From Peromyscus leucopus (taxonomy: Eukaryota > Chordata > Mammalia > Rodentia > Cricetidae), in contig NC_051070.1 of NCBI RefSeq assembly GCF_004664715.2, positions 48,359,956 to 48,423,955 on the forward strand: a DNA stretch of 64,000 nt. The letters run 5' to 3'. Positions 33,167 to 44,425 of this stretch are shown piece by piece (within the stretch, counting starts at the first letter, position 1; each line of letters starts with the position of its first letter). The notes under the pieces were generated by a model, which did not search any database, had not been told where the DNA came from, and saw nothing but the letters and a program-made list of their open reading frames with translations. The translations under genes and the position numbers were made by a program.

Positions 33167-33839
33167 GAGAGTGGTGTTTGAGATTGTAGGTTGGCGGATA
33201 TTGGTTCCTTTTTCAATGTGACCATTGCATCATTTCTCAATACCTTCGGAGAATTTTTTGGTTCCTTTCTGGAAAAATAGCAATCCTTTGCTCATAGGTA
33301 CTATGGAAACAAGACTAGTATATGGAGCAATAGCCAGTAGTAGCTGAGCTGGGGGAAGTCTCTTAGGGCTGAATTTTCCTGCAGTTGGCCACATTTCAGG
33401 AGATACACAGGTTATTGTGTGTTTTGTGGATAGCTTGGAGGAGCAGTTTATCTGACTGCTGATGTCAACCCATTTATACTCTTGCCCTGCTCTGATGAGG
33501 CAAGGAATGCTTTCTCTGGATGGGAAGTATTAGAAAAAATACTTCAAGAAGAGCAAAAAATGAAAAGTTTTGCTCAAACTTATTTTTAAAGTTATGAACT
33601 TCAGAGGAGGCAAAAAGATCTTAGGCACGAACTACCCACTCCTTTCCTTTCATGGGACCCTGAGGAAAGTGAATTCTAGAGAAAATGAATGGCAGGGTCA
33701 CAGCGACACAGCTGACTGGCAGAAGGAGGGTGCACTCCCCCAATTCCAAAACTAGTTCTCTGGGTACAACACAGAGTTGTATTTCTGGGACCTGAGCCTT
33801 TCAAGAGCTTTAGTAAGAACCACCACCAGCCTGGCACCA
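33167..33839. other. Unassigned stretch, possibly upstream L1
   Basis: No diagnostic repeat word until about 33680, where L1 3' UTR-like sequence may already begin. Confidence 0.35.
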
Positions 33840-34546
33840 TCACCCGGAGGCGCACCCGTATCTTGGCAGTGACCACCAGCTCTCTAATTGGACTGAAGGC
33901 CTGCGCGCAACAAGAGGGATAGAAAGCCCAGTACTGGAAACCCAGCCAACGCCCTGGGTTAGTGATGTCATAGGTCTTGAAGGAGACCTCACAGCCACCA
34001 CTTTAGTAAACCAGTGGGATTCCTCACTGCATTCCAAATAGTTATTCTTGTACAGATAAGTGTAACTCTCACCCCTCTTCAAAGAGTTTTCTCTTCGCAG
34101 CAGATGGAGAGCATTACGGAAAACCACAGCCAATCAAAACGCAGAGAACAAGTGACTGTGGGTGCCTGGCCCCAACGGATACATTTACAGCACAGCTCCT
34201 CTATCTAAGGCCCAGGGAACATTTTGGTGAAGAGGGTGCAGGAAGATTGCAATAGCCAGAGGGTACCAGAAAGTCTGCTGTGGGATATTCTAGAAACGTC
34301 AGGAAAGCTATACCCATAAAGCAGAACAACATGGCTTCCTAAACAAGACCGGAGGAAAGGTGAAATAGACTAACATGGGAGGGGGAGATCTCCTTCACAA
34401 AGAACTGCAGGCAACTGAGGAATGTCAAGAGTGGAAGAAACAACCTTCCCCAGGGAAGAGAAGAGGCCTCCGGTTGGTTTCAGGGTCAACCCTGAAATCA
34501 TATATATGCAAGTAATATTATATGGGCTAAGTATGTACACATCACA

Positions 34547-34599
<53 letters not shown>

Positions 34600-34737
34600 C
34601 TTCAGGAAAAAGGCCATGAATTTGAGAGAGAGAAAGGGGGTGGTACATGTAAGGGGTTGGAGGGAGGGAGGAAAGGGAAGGGGGAAATGATACAATTATA
34701 GTTTACTTTCAAAAATTAGAAAAAAATTTTAAAAAAT
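33840..34737 (+). repeat. Rodent L1 3' UTR, sense, with (CA)n
   Basis: A 0.9-kb L1 tail: 'agctctctaattggactgaaggcctgc', 'cagccaatcaaaacgcagag', 'ccccaacggatacatttacagcacag', 'ttggtgaagagggtgcaggaagatt', 'cctaaacaagacc', CA run (34547-34597), 'aaggccatgaatttgagagag', 'ggttggagggaggg' and an A-rich end. 5' truncated; no ORF2 left. Confidence 0.8.
34547..34597. repeat. (CA)n microsatellite within L1 3' UTR
   Basis: About 25 CA units at the usual place in the rodent L1 3' UTR. Confidence 0.95.
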
Positions 34738-34770
34738 AACTCTGGCACACTAATTAAGAAATAGCTGTAG

Positions 34771-34935
34771 AACCCAGGCGGTGGTGGCTCACGCCTTTAA
34801 TCCCAGCACTAGGGTAGTAGAGGCAGATGGATGTCTATGAGTTTGAGGCCAGCCTGGTCTACAGAGCGAGTTCCAGGACATCCAAGGGTGCACAGAGAAA
34901 TCCTGTCTCAAAAAAACAAAAACAAGAAAAAGAAA
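34771..34935 (+). mobile_element. B1 SINE with 15-bp target duplication
   Basis: Nearly full B1 from 'cccaggcggtggtggctcacgcc' to A-rich tail. Flanks aagaaatagctgtag (34756-34770) and aagaaataactgtag (34936-34950) differ at one base. Confidence 0.9.
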
Positions 34936-34950
34936 AAGAAATAACTGTAG

Positions 34951-35429
34951 CATGTGTGCTTTTCCGGAGCTTATCTGATGTTTCTTACAGAATCAAGCTT
35001 TTTCTTTGACTCATATGAAGAAAAGCCAAGTGTGAAGTCAAAGGGAACAAAATTAAATTGCAACGTGCAAACCTGCACTGTAAGTCAATGCCAGATTTTC
35101 ACTATCACTCTCAGTAACCGCACCAGGTCACATGGCACACACATGGTTTTGTTGTTGTTGTTGTTTGTTGTTTTTAAGCCCTCTGGGCTTTTAACTTGCT
35201 GGTGTTATGCAGGGGATGGTTTAATGGATGCCAAATATGCATTTGTTTGCCTCCTTAATCCACATGGCTAATGACTAAGAAAACTGTCAACTATGAAGAG
35301 CCATAGTTTCTCATGGGCATTCAGATTATTTTTTTCAAGCCCAAAGGAAGTGGGAGGGGAGGCGCGAACGACAGCTTGGCTTCACTTTTGGAAAGCCACC
35401 CCCCAACCCACTCTCTACCCCTGCAGGTT
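34951..35429. other. Unassigned stretch with short (GTT)n
   Basis: No gene; a GTT run at about 35147-35173 is the only simple feature. Confidence 0.4.
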
Positions 35430-35493
35430 TTAGAGTGCTGGGGGTTGAACCCGAGGCTCAGGCACTCTAACACTGGGCTACAAAACCTAGCCT
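35430..35493 (-). repeat. ID-type SINE fragment
   Basis: 'tgctgggggttgaacccgaggctcaggcactctaacactgggctac' is a reverse-complement tRNA-like head. Confidence 0.6.
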
Positions 35494-37185
35494 GAAAAAG
35501 GGGTATGCCTTAAGTTCAGCATCTGGATCTAATTTTTGGTATAAGTAGGAAAAAGCACAGACCATTTGAAATCACCAGTGAATAACTGTAGCCCCAGCAA
35601 CAGCCAGAAAGGGAACTATGTGTGATTCTCTCATTTTGCACAGGAGTCTGCACTCCACTGTTCGGGAGTTTTCACTTCTTTTGGTCTCCCTGCCTCCTGC
35701 TTCTTTTCACTCCTGGTCTCTCCCACCAGCACGAAGGCAATCCACACAGTTGCATTCCCCATGTAATAAAGCATGAAAACAGAAATTTGCCACTGAAGGT
35801 ACTAACAGGGCTTTTGATATCAAGCTTTACAGTTTTCTTTTCCTTCTTCAGTCACTCACTGAAGAAAATGGAGATGGTGCTGGGTGAAAATCTGGGTAAA
35901 TTGGCCAACCAAGTTGCTAGGGACCCCCTTGCCTCTTGAGAGTTTTACCCTGACGATGAGTATAGGTTATTTAACTAGATAATACTTGTGCCTTTGTGCG
36001 AAACACCAGTTAGTTTTATCAAATGCAGGGTTCCAGGTGACTTAAATGTTGCCCAAACACCTGTTTACCATTTATCACAGACTCAGGCAGAGTGGGAGGA
36101 GCCTCAGCCATGTGCTTCCTGCAGACTCAGGCAGATCGCTGGGTCACCGGGAAGTGAGCCACACGCTGGGCAGCCATGCTGCTAGTGATGGGTAGGTCTG
36201 TACTCCAGCAAAGAGTGAGTACTCATATCCTGCTGTGGACAGATGGTGTTGGGTCATCAGCCAGATGGCAGGACCCTGGAAAGAGCCTGAGCACACATGA
36301 GTAAGCTAACCTGAGCTGGTGGAGGCAATTAAGAAAGGCTAGGTGGAGAGTCATTTGGGAGTTTAGCCCTAGAAGCTTAAACAGGAGTTCTGAGTACGAA
36401 AGTCAGGGCCTGTGGTTACCAGGACACATTTGAGTGCCATCTGGACTCCCCTTCACCCTACTGGTGTGAGAAAGACAGTTCTGACCTCCTACTGTTCCCT
36501 GCGTACCCTGGGCCAGGATCAGAGAGTCCTGAAGGATAAAAACTTGCTGTATATAAAAACAATATTTTCAGAAATACTATCATGGAACTGAATGCCTTTC
36601 AAGTCTGTCTGCTTTTTTTTCCCCCTTCTTTTTCTTGATTTTGAGAAATTTAGTATGCAGTCTGGTGGATGATGATGGTACCAGACCAGCCCCGAGGGTT
36701 CAGAGAATCTCGGACACCTTCAAAATTTCATACACAGCTCTATGTGTAGAAAATAAAGTTGAAGAGGAGAGGGTATCTATTTTCTTTTTGAAATCTCAAA
36801 TGACTTGACACACTGAAGCATTCTGTACTACAGGTCTAGAGCGTCAAGGGAACTCAGCCTTTTGGGTCTGGAAAGGCCAACACATGAAGTAGGTGTGAGC
36901 TCACTCAGAGCCTTCTCTTGTGCCTGGCCTTTGGGCACTTGCCTTGTCCAGGATATATTCCGTTATTGCCAAGAGTCAAGTAGGTAAGCCATCTGCAGTC
37001 CCATGGCCAGCTGAAACCACAGCTTGTACCCAGCATCAGCCTATGAGGTAGCACTGAGGACACAGCCCTTAGTGAAGCCATCCCGAGCAGAAAGCAGGTG
37101 AATTGAATTGAATAGAGGACACAACAGACCACAACCTTGGCAGATAATGGCATGGGCAATGAATTTTGTCCCCAGGAAGATGGCA
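35494..37185. other. Repeat-poor unassigned stretch
   Basis: About 1.7 kb with no repeat or gene recognised; frames reach 105 codons without domains. Confidence 0.45.
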
Positions 37186-37760
37186 CTGGTTAGTTTTCAT
37201 CAACTTGACGAAAACTAGAGTCACCTGGAAGAGGGACCTTCAGTTGAAGAAGTGCCTTCATCAGAATGGCATATAGGCGTCTCTGTGGGGACATTTTCTT
37301 GATTAATGAATGATGTGGAGGGCCTTGCCCATTATGGGTGGTGCCACCCCTAGGCTGGTGGTCCTGGGTTGAATACGAAAGCAGGATGGCAAGATGGTAG
37401 TGGTGCATGCCTTTAATCCTGGCACTTGGGAGGCAGAGGCAGGCAGATCTCTGTGAGTTCAAAGCCAGCCTGGTCTACAGAGTGAGTTCCAGGATAGCTA
37501 GGACTGATAAATAGAGAAATTTTGTCTTGGAAAACAAAACAAAACACAAAGAAGAAAGAAAGAAAAGCAGGATGAGCAAGGCATGGGAAGCAAGCCAGCA
37601 AATACTACTCCTCTATGGCTTCTGCTTCCGTTCCTGCCTCAGGCTCCTGTCCCGACATCCCTGATGATGGACTGTGATGTCGAAGTATAAGCCAAATAAA
37701 CCCTTTATCTCCGGGTTGGTTTTGACCAGTGTTCTTATCGCAGCAACAGAAACCAAGCTA
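37186..37760 (+). mobile_element. ERVL-type LTR, sense, with B1 inserted
   Basis: Left part 37186-37388 ('ggttagttttcatcaacttgacgaaaac', 'ttttcttgattaatga', 'ggtggtcctgggtt') and right part 37564-37760 ('gcaggatgagcaaggc', 'ctcctctatggcttctgcttc', 'aagccaaataaaccc', 'atcgcagcaacagaaacc') form one LTR. Confidence 0.65.
37389..37563 (+). mobile_element. B1 SINE within the ERVL LTR, with target duplication
   Basis: B1 from 'gatggtagtggtgcatgcc' to an A-rich tail; aaagcaggatg flanks it at 37378-37388 and 37564-37574. Confidence 0.85.
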
Positions 37761-38017
37761 GATCGAGGACTGAGAAAAAAAGAGGAGACGGGAGTTGGAG
37801 ACCATGTTCCAGGCAGCATTCTGTCAGGCCAGCTGAATGGTATTGGCAATGTACCTTCAGGCACTTACTTTAGCTTCCCAATCTGTGGAACTGGCCAAGC
37901 AGCAAAGAGGCTCACTCCAGACTCCAAGAGAGGAATGTGGAGATATCTGTTGACTTATTGGAAGCTGCTTCCCGAGTTTTCCTCCTCTTGCTTGTTTGTT
38001 TGGCATTGTAAAGATGA
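37761..38017. other. Unassigned stretch
   Basis: No repeat or gene recognised. Confidence 0.4.
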
Positions 38018-38200
38018 GCCAGAGCTTCGTATATGCTAGGCAAGGATTGGTAAGCTACTTCTCTGGCCCCTGTGAGTGGGGTTTCCATATGTATCTCAGA
38101 TTGGCCTTGAACTCACATTGTAGCCAGGCTGTCCTTGAGTTCACCATCCTCCTTTCTCTGTCAGGTACTGGGATTATAAGCATGTATCATCATGCTCAGG
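38018..38200 (-). repeat. ID + B1 (B4-like or adjacent SINEs), antisense
   Basis: 38018-38072 has an ID-like reverse half ('tatgctaggcaaggattgg'), and 38075-38200 an old reverse B1 ('cagattggccttgaactcac', 'actgggattataagcatg'). The order is opposite to a B4 fusion, so probably two elements. Confidence 0.5.
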
Positions 38201-38234
38201 ACCTCTTTATTTTTCTATCTTAAGCATCAAACTA

Positions 38235-39052
38235 AATGTTTTACATTTCTGTGTGTCTATGTGTGTGCGTTCACATGTGCGAATGTACACATATAGGCCA
38301 TGGCATGCATGCAGAGGTCAGAGGACAACCTCAGGGGTTGATCCTAGTCGTCTATCTTGTTGAAGACAGGGTCTCTTGTTTGTCTCTATGTTCCCCAGAA
38401 TAGCTGACCTGTAAGCTGCTAGGGATTCCCCTGTTTCCACCTCTCACTGTGAGAGCTAAAGTTACGTTTTAAGTTTAAATTACTGTGCTTAAGAGATCTA
38501 TAAAACAAAAATGTCTCTAACTTGTAAGCCCCACTCACTTGCCCAACAACAGATCATTTCCTGGAATGCCAGGGGCTATTCATATATGATGACAAGCCAT
38601 GCGTTTTCACTGCAGTAAACAAGGTTGGTTATCCCAATTGCACAGGATTGCTTGATCTCACGTAGGCAGGAGGAGGTATGTACGCAGGAAATATGTCAGG
38701 ATATATGCTTGCCCCTGATTGGACGAAGGGCAGAAGTATGTAACCTTGTGGGTTTTGCCTTTATAAGCCCCTGGCTAATTACTTTGCTGCCATTCTCTGG
38801 AAATCACTGGTATGGACCCGGCCAGTGTCCATCTTCCTGGCCAGTATTTACTAAAGCTTGCTTCAAATTTGGCTCAAACACTGTGGTAGTGTTCTTACCC
38901 TCACCTGGTAGGATTAACATCTCAGTGTAGGACCAAGAAGATTAGTGCTACTGAATCTGGCTTTCCATGGGTTCTAGGGATCTGAACTCAGACCCTTATG
39001 CTTGTATGGTACATGCTTTAGCCACTGAACCCTCCCCTCAGCCCTCAAACGG
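38235..39052 (-). repeat. B4-type SINE, antisense, split by a solo LTR
   Basis: Left part 38235-38447 ('catgcagaggtcagaggacaacc', 'agacagggtctcttgttt', 'aagctgctagggattcccctg') and right part 38920-39052 ('ggttctagggatctgaactcagacccttatgcttg', 'ccactgaaccc') form one B4. Confidence 0.7.
38448..38919 (+). mobile_element. Solo LTR nested in a B4 SINE
   Basis: A 472-bp element begins tgtgagagctaaag and ends aggattaaca (TG...CA). Flanks tctcac (38442-38447) and tctcag (38920-38925) agree at 5 of 6 bases. It has a TATA-like tttataagcc near 38760 and a CCAAT-like 'gattggacg' about 45 bases upstream, i.e. an LTR promoter layout. Family not identified. Confidence 0.65.
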
Positions 39053-39369
39053 AATGTCTTAAGAAGCTTCCTTCCTTCTTCCCTCTCTTCCTTTCCCTCC
39101 TCCTTCCTTCCATATATCCTACCCTAATCCTGACCCTAGCTCCTAACCCTTGACTCTAACCTAAACTCTACCCATGACTGGGAAGCAGCTAAGAATTCAT
39201 GGTTGAATATCATTACTCTGTTGTATTTCCCTTGCAAATACCTCTTCATCCATGCACCCTCCAGCCTTCACTGTACTTCATGATGGACAAGAACTCCTAG
39301 CTCACATCTAATACTCTCCTGGCTTGCTTCTTTCATTCTGGTTCATCCTGCATGTAATATGCCGATTAA
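39053..39369. other. Unassigned stretch with CT tract and telomere-like run
   Basis: A CTTCC-rich run at about 39066-39110 is followed by irregular C(C)CTAA-like words at 39118-39175 that resemble a decayed telomeric array. Confidence 0.4.
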
Positions 39370-39524
39370 TTTTGGTTTGGGTTTTTTGAGACAGGGTTTC
39401 TCTGTGTAGTCCTGGCTGTCCTGGAACTCACTCTGTAGACCAGGCTGGCCCCGAAGTCAGTGAACAGCCTAGCCAGCCTTTACCTCCTGTTCGCTGGGAT
39501 TAACGGCATGCGCCACCATGCCCA
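39370..39524 (-). repeat. B1 SINE
   Basis: 'tttgagacagggtttctctgtgtag' to 'ggcatgcgccaccatgcccagc', reverse-complement B1. Confidence 0.85.
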
Positions 39525-39559
39525 GCTAATTGATGAAATCATTATAAAAAGCTGTAGAT

Positions 39560-39722
39560 GTAGGGGCTTGTTGCTCTTCCAGAGGTCTCTTCCGACTGTC
39601 TCTAACTCCACATCCAGAGAATCTGAAACCCTCTTTCTAGCTTCCGTGGGCACAGGGCACATATGAGGTACATACACATACATGCAGTCAAAACACTCAT
39701 ATATGTAAAATTAAAGTTAAAA
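39560..39722 (+). repeat. B2/B3-type SINE, 5' truncated
   Basis: 'ggcttgttgctcttccagaggtc', then 'ttccgtgggcacagggcacatatgaggtac', 'catgcagtcaaaacactcatat' and A-rich tail. Confidence 0.7.
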
Positions 39723-40594
39723 GTACAGATGTACGAGGTAAAAATTTAACTGAATAGAAAAGGTATCAAAAAAAGAGAAACCTTTCTCTGTCCGTGCACT
39801 GCCCCTGCGCCCCCCCACCCCCCACCCCAAGCTCTGTTTCCTGTAGCCCTACTGGTAGTGGTTTCTGGGTCTCCAATACAGAGTCATTTTGTCCTACCCA
39901 GGCCCATCAAGATTAAACTCACCCCTGTGCCTGGAGCCCTAACTTGAACCCTCACCAGCTAGACTGCAGTCCTGTTGACCTCTCGAATATTTTCCTAGAG
40001 CAGAGATTGCTGAACATATGTCCAGGTAGTGGCTGTGGTTTCTTCAGACCACAGGGCCTGTGTTCGCTTGTAGTTGATTTCCTGGGATTTCTAGCAGCCA
40101 TGAGCAGACCCGAAGATGAATGGGCCCCTTTAGAAACCATGGGGGATCTGGTGCTGAGCACCCTCACTGGGGTGAACCTCCTTCTTGGTCATCTCCCTGA
40201 CCCCCTCATCCTGAGTTTGCTCTCTCTGCACCAACTAGAAACTGAAGTAACTCCGTTTTGTTCCTGAAATAAGGTGGGTTATACTGCCTTCCGACTGCAG
40301 GAAGTGACTGTGTTCTTCTGCTTCTGCAGGATCTTGTCACTGTCCCATTTGATTCCCAAGTTCTAGGTGTGACTCTTCTATAAATGATGCATGTATCTGT
40401 CTCCCTTTCTCCCCGCTCTCCCCCCTCCTCTCTCCCTCCCTCCTCCCCTCCCTTCCTCCCTACTCATCTCTCTTTGTTTATTTAGACTCTTAACCCCTCA
40501 GCATACAGTATTTGACATGTCTGAATTGTGACTTAAGTGTATGAATTTTCACCTATGTCTCCTGGTGTTCTTAGGATTCTTTTTTCCTCTTCTT
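39723..40594. other. Unassigned stretch
   Basis: A C-rich run at 39806-39832 and a CT-rich run at 40400-40465 are the only simple features. A 107-codon + frame (39944-40267) has no recognisable domain. Confidence 0.4.
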
Positions 40595-40757
40595 CCTTCT
40601 TTTTTACTTTGAGACAAGGTCTCATTTGGTAGCCCAGGTTAGCATGGAACCAACCTGCTATGTAGCTCTGGCTAGCCTTAAACTCACAGCTCCTGCCTCA
40701 GTTTCTTCTTGACTGTTGAGATAATAGACATGAGCCACCATTTCTGATTTGAGGTTC
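40595..40757 (-). repeat. Old B1-family SINE
   Basis: 'ctttgagacaaggtctcatttggtagcccagg' to 'gacatgagccaccat', with about 15 extra bases in the middle. Confidence 0.65.
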
Positions 40758-41324
40758 TAGGCATCTAGGGCATGATATAAGCTCTGTCACCATCACTGGG
40801 CATAGGCTGCTAAAGGTCTTGTGGCCAGAGGTACACACCCTGTTAAGTCCAGCGATATTAGCCACTCTGGAAGCATCTGGCTAGTCACTAATGACAGCCT
40901 TGGATTTGGAAACTATCCCTGCAATGACATCCCACCCCTGAAAGCTCCCTTTGAGGAATGTAAACCAATGCCTTTAGTTAGATGCAGACTACCTTAAACA
41001 GAAGAGGCTTTGAATTTCTTTTAGAATCCACCCGAGACACAGGCTGTGGCGATACGTGCTGAGGACATACTTTCCTAGCAACACCCACCACACACAGCAT
41101 CGATTGGGATGAAGTTCTGATCATCGGACTGGGGTTTGCCCCAGTCTGTGGGTTCTCATAGTACGGACTGCAGAGAAGTTTTGCAAGCTGAGATTAATGT
41201 TTGTGAAGCATATACGAAAACCACGTCCCAGGAAACATCTTTCCTTCCCACGTGTTCACAAAGTCTAGTCGCACACCCAAGGTTCTGAGAGATCCATAGC
41301 AAGATCACTTCTTAAGTGTTTTGT
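40758..41324. other. Unassigned stretch
   Basis: No repeat or gene recognised. Confidence 0.4.
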
Positions 41325-41562
41325 TTGTTTGCTAGGGACAGGGTCTCATGTTGCCTTAGCTGGCCTTCGAATCACAATGTAGCTGAGACGAACTCCTAAC
41401 TCCTGATCCTTCTGACTTCAGCTCCCAGATGCTGGGATGACAAGCATGAGCTGCCATGCCTGCCTAAATAGTGCTGTTTGTTTTGTAATACTGGCAATTG
41501 AAGCCAGGCCTCCCACACGAGTAAGTGCTCTGCCACTGAGCTACACCCCAACTCCCCACCCT
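41325..41562 (-). repeat. B1 + ID, antisense (probable B4-type fusion)
   Basis: 41325-41465 is a reverse B1 ('gacagggtctcatgttgcc', 'gggatgacaagcatgag'); 41485-41562 a reverse ID ('tgctctgccactgagctacacccc'). Order fits B4. Confidence 0.6.
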
Positions 41563-41879
41563 TGTTTTTAGCAATAGTACCCTTTATGCAGAATGTCTGC
41601 TGGCAGCCTAAACAACTACAGCCACACAAACACACACACACTAAGTAATGCTACTTTAGTTTATCCACGCAAGTGCAGCTACCTTTAGTCAAGTTGCCAG
41701 TTCCCCTCACAGTATATGCATTCATCATATTATAAAACAATAACACAGTAAACCCATACTAGAAGATTTGATACAATGATTAGGTGAGACATAAGTAAAT
41801 CAATGATGTATACACTATTATCAAACATTAACCCATTAACTAACATTTATATTTGCATACTTAAGAAGCTAGGTACAAG
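41563..41879. other. Unassigned AT-rich stretch
   Basis: Nothing identifiable. Confidence 0.4.
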
Positions 41880-42135
41880 TTAGGTATGGTGGCACCTATC
41901 TGCAACCCTAATACTCAAGAAGCTGAAGCAGTCGGGGAGAATTGCAAGTTCGAGGCCACCCTGGACTTGTACAGTGAGTTCCAGCCAACCTGAGATACAA
42001 AGAGACACTGTCTCAATAAAACTAAAAACAAAAAGCAAAGTACTTAGTGAGCCCAGCATGGTGAGGCATACCAGTACCCTGGCTTTTGGAAGATAGAGGC
42101 ATTCTGAGCTAGCCTGGGCCATATGAGACTGATTA
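41880..42135 (+). repeat. Two consecutive old B1 SINEs
   Basis: 41880-42035 runs from 'taggtatggtggcacctatc' to the A-rich 'aactaaaaacaaaaagc'; 42052-42135 ('cccagcatggtgaggcatacc', 'gagctagcctgggcc') is a second, shorter copy. Confidence 0.65.
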
Positions 42136-42228
42136 AAAACAAATTTTCAAAAGTATCTCTTTAAGCTCAAGACCTCTTATTTGGTACCTTATTGTCATCT
42201 ATCATCTGTCTGTCTATCTAGCAATCTA

Positions 42229-42277
42229 ACATCCATCCATCCATCCATCCATCCATCCATCTATCTATCCATCCATA
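42229..42277. repeat. (TCCA)n/(TCTA)n microsatellite
   Basis: About ten tetramers, mostly TCCA with TCTA variants. Confidence 0.9.
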
Positions 42278-42287
42278 CATCATCTCG

Positions 42288-42350
42288 GCTATGCTAGGAA
42301 TTGAACCCAGGGTCCCACACATGCCAGTTAAGTGCACTACCCCTGAGTAC
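42288..42350 (-). repeat. ID-type SINE fragment
   Basis: 'ctaggaattgaacccagggtcccacacatgcc' and 'cactacccctgag' are reverse-complement ID. Confidence 0.6.
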
Positions 42351-42447
42351 TTACTTTCCAGTGACTTCCTCTGTCTACATTATCACTGACCTCTCCTAAG
42401 AACCAAAGCATCAGCTGTTGCTCACCTGACAACTTCCCACTGCAAAG

Positions 42448-42580
42448 TTTTCTTTTTCTTTTCTTTTTGAGCCGGACTATCACTGAGAAATCCTGGCTAA
42501 CCTGGAACTTGCTTTGTAGAGCAGGCTGGCTCAGATTTTCTTGTCTCTGCTTCCCCAACGGTTATGCATGTCCAGCTCCT
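42448..42580 (-). repeat. B1 SINE, degraded
   Basis: 'gagccggactatcactgagaaatcctggctaacctggaacttgctttgtagagcaggctgg' keeps the reverse B1 order. Confidence 0.65.
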
Positions 42581-42929
42581 AAATTTTACTCAGAGAGAAC
42601 GCAATCTTATTATTTCAAAGATATTCTTTTCATTATAACCAGCGTCTTACCCTGGAGTAGCCCAAAAGCATATTTTCTGCATTTCTTTCAAAATGCTATC
42701 AGCCTTCAAGTTCTAGGTCAGAATGCTGTCTCTGCTTTACAGTCGATTATAACATTTCATACATAATTTTTAAACTAATAATTTCTGAATGAAAAAATGA
42801 ACTGAAGACATGATTGCCCATAGATATGTGTTGAGGAGGAGGAGAAGAAGGTTTATTGTAGATATAAGGGAGAACACAGCCAGAGGCATCTGAAAGGGTC
42901 CAGAATGAACCTGGAAATAGGAGAGAGAG
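42581..42929. other. Unassigned stretch
   Basis: No gene. 42833-42920 may belong to a dispersed repeat that continues after the GA tract. Confidence 0.35.
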
Positions 42930-43004
42930 GAAGAGAAGAGAAGAGAAGAGAAGAGAAGAGAAGAGAAGAGAAGAGAAGAGAAAAGAGAAGAGAAGAGAAG
43001 AGAG
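42930..43004. repeat. (GAGAA)n pentamer microsatellite
   Basis: About 14 GAGAA units with one extra A; homopurine on +. The overlapping minus frames are Leu/Ser low complexity. Confidence 0.95.
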
Positions 43005-43454
43005 AGGCGGGGGAGGGCAGGAGTGAGCCAGGAGACCAAGAAACCACTGCATAGTCAAAATGGCTGGGTTATAGAGAGATGAGAAGCTGGGGCAAGCGGC
43101 CCAGCCCAGGCCCTGGGTAGAGGATGGCATACGCCAGCCTGGATGTCCCTGTAACAGGTAGTTGCTGAGAACCTGGCGGCCAGTGTCTGCTTTGATATGT
43201 TAAACAGATACTTCAGTTAGCCCTTTGTCCTAAGTTTGAGAGCTAACAGTTTCTTGAAAAGCACACAAATTGACATTTAATCGTGAGTCGAAGCCTATTT
43301 ATGAAATCGGAAGAAAGAATGAGGGATAAGCATTTCAACACACAGGATCTCCCATCGCCATTCTGAGAGTGGTTCCAGGAGATGCTTTCATTGAAAAACC
43401 TTCCGTCAGTAGCTCAGATTCTGTAGTTTCTCCTTTCTGTTTTCTTTCCTTTAA
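43005..43454. other. Unassigned stretch
   Basis: No repeat or gene recognised. Confidence 0.4.
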
Positions 43455-43805
43455 AAAAATATTTTGGCAGGCTCTTACTGTGTGGTTCTTTTATTTTATT
43501 ATTATTATTATTTGTTTTGTTTTTTGGTTGGTTTTTTTCGAGACAGGGTTTCTCTGTGTAGCTTTGTGCCTTTCCTGGAACTCATTCTGTAGCCCAGGCT
43601 GGCCTCAAACTCACAGAGATTCGCCTGCTTCTGCCTCCCCAGTGCTGGGATTAAAGGTGTGTGCCACCACCGCCCGGCTCACTGAGTAGTTCTTATGTAG
43701 TTTTGGCAACTCACTGTATAGACCAGGCTGGCCACAAACTCAGAGATCCACCTGCCTTTGCCTCCCAAGTGCTGGGATAAAAGGCGAGTGCCATCATGTC
43801 CCACT
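43455..43805 (-). repeat. Old B1 split by a young B1
   Basis: 43455-43490 and 43695-43805 join as one old reverse B1 ('ggctcttactgtgtgg' then 'atgtagttttggcaactcactgtatagacc'). Confidence 0.6.
43491..43680 (-). mobile_element. Young B1 SINE, cricetid type, inserted into the old B1
   Basis: Near-consensus reverse B1 with 'gctttgtgcctttcctgg'. Flanks actgtgtggttctt (43477-43490) and actgagtagttctt (43681-43694) agree at 12 of 14 bases. Confidence 0.85.
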
Positions 43806-44324
43806 CTAGGTTATTTAGTTGACGCTTCTATGGAAAAGAGGACACGGATGAAGTCTCTCTGGTCTAGGAGCTAGCACTCTTGTTCAGTCTGGAAGAGAAT
43901 AGGGAGATGGGGCAGAGCAGAGCTAGACAGAGGAGGAGCAAGTTCCTGTGAAGGGACCGAGGGTTTCCATGTGATATTTGGGGCAGAGAAAGAGAAAAAG
44001 AAGTTGAGGGTGGGTAACAGTGAGCCATGAAAGATTTAAAAACCCTAGGCAGACAGCATCTTCTCAGGCTTAAGGTAATTTCCAGAACGAGAAAGCCCCA
44101 GAAAACAGAAGGGTGGTGGCAGCCAAGATCCAAACAAAGCAGGATATGTGGGCCTTGCATCAGGTTGCCGTTGTGGGCGAAGCTGGAGAGAACGCCTGAA
44201 GGCAGGCAACTGGAGCACAGGACTAACAACTTCCTTTTCGGAAAGCCAAGAAGCTGGGACTTCTAGCTCCGTAGAGTGTTTGCCGAGGAAGCGCAGAGCC
44301 TGTGCTCACTCTCAGACACCTCAT

Positions 44325-44425
44325 AAAGCAGATGTGGTAGTGCACACTCATAAACCCAACACTTGTGAGGGAAAGACGGAGGATCAGGAGTTGACTTCAA
44401 AGCAAGCTGGGGATACAGAGGGAGA
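44325..44425 (+). repeat. Old B1-like SINE fragment
   Basis: 'agatgtggtagtgcacactcataaacccaacactt' and 'gggaaagacggaggatcaggagtt' have B1 left-half order. Confidence 0.5.
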
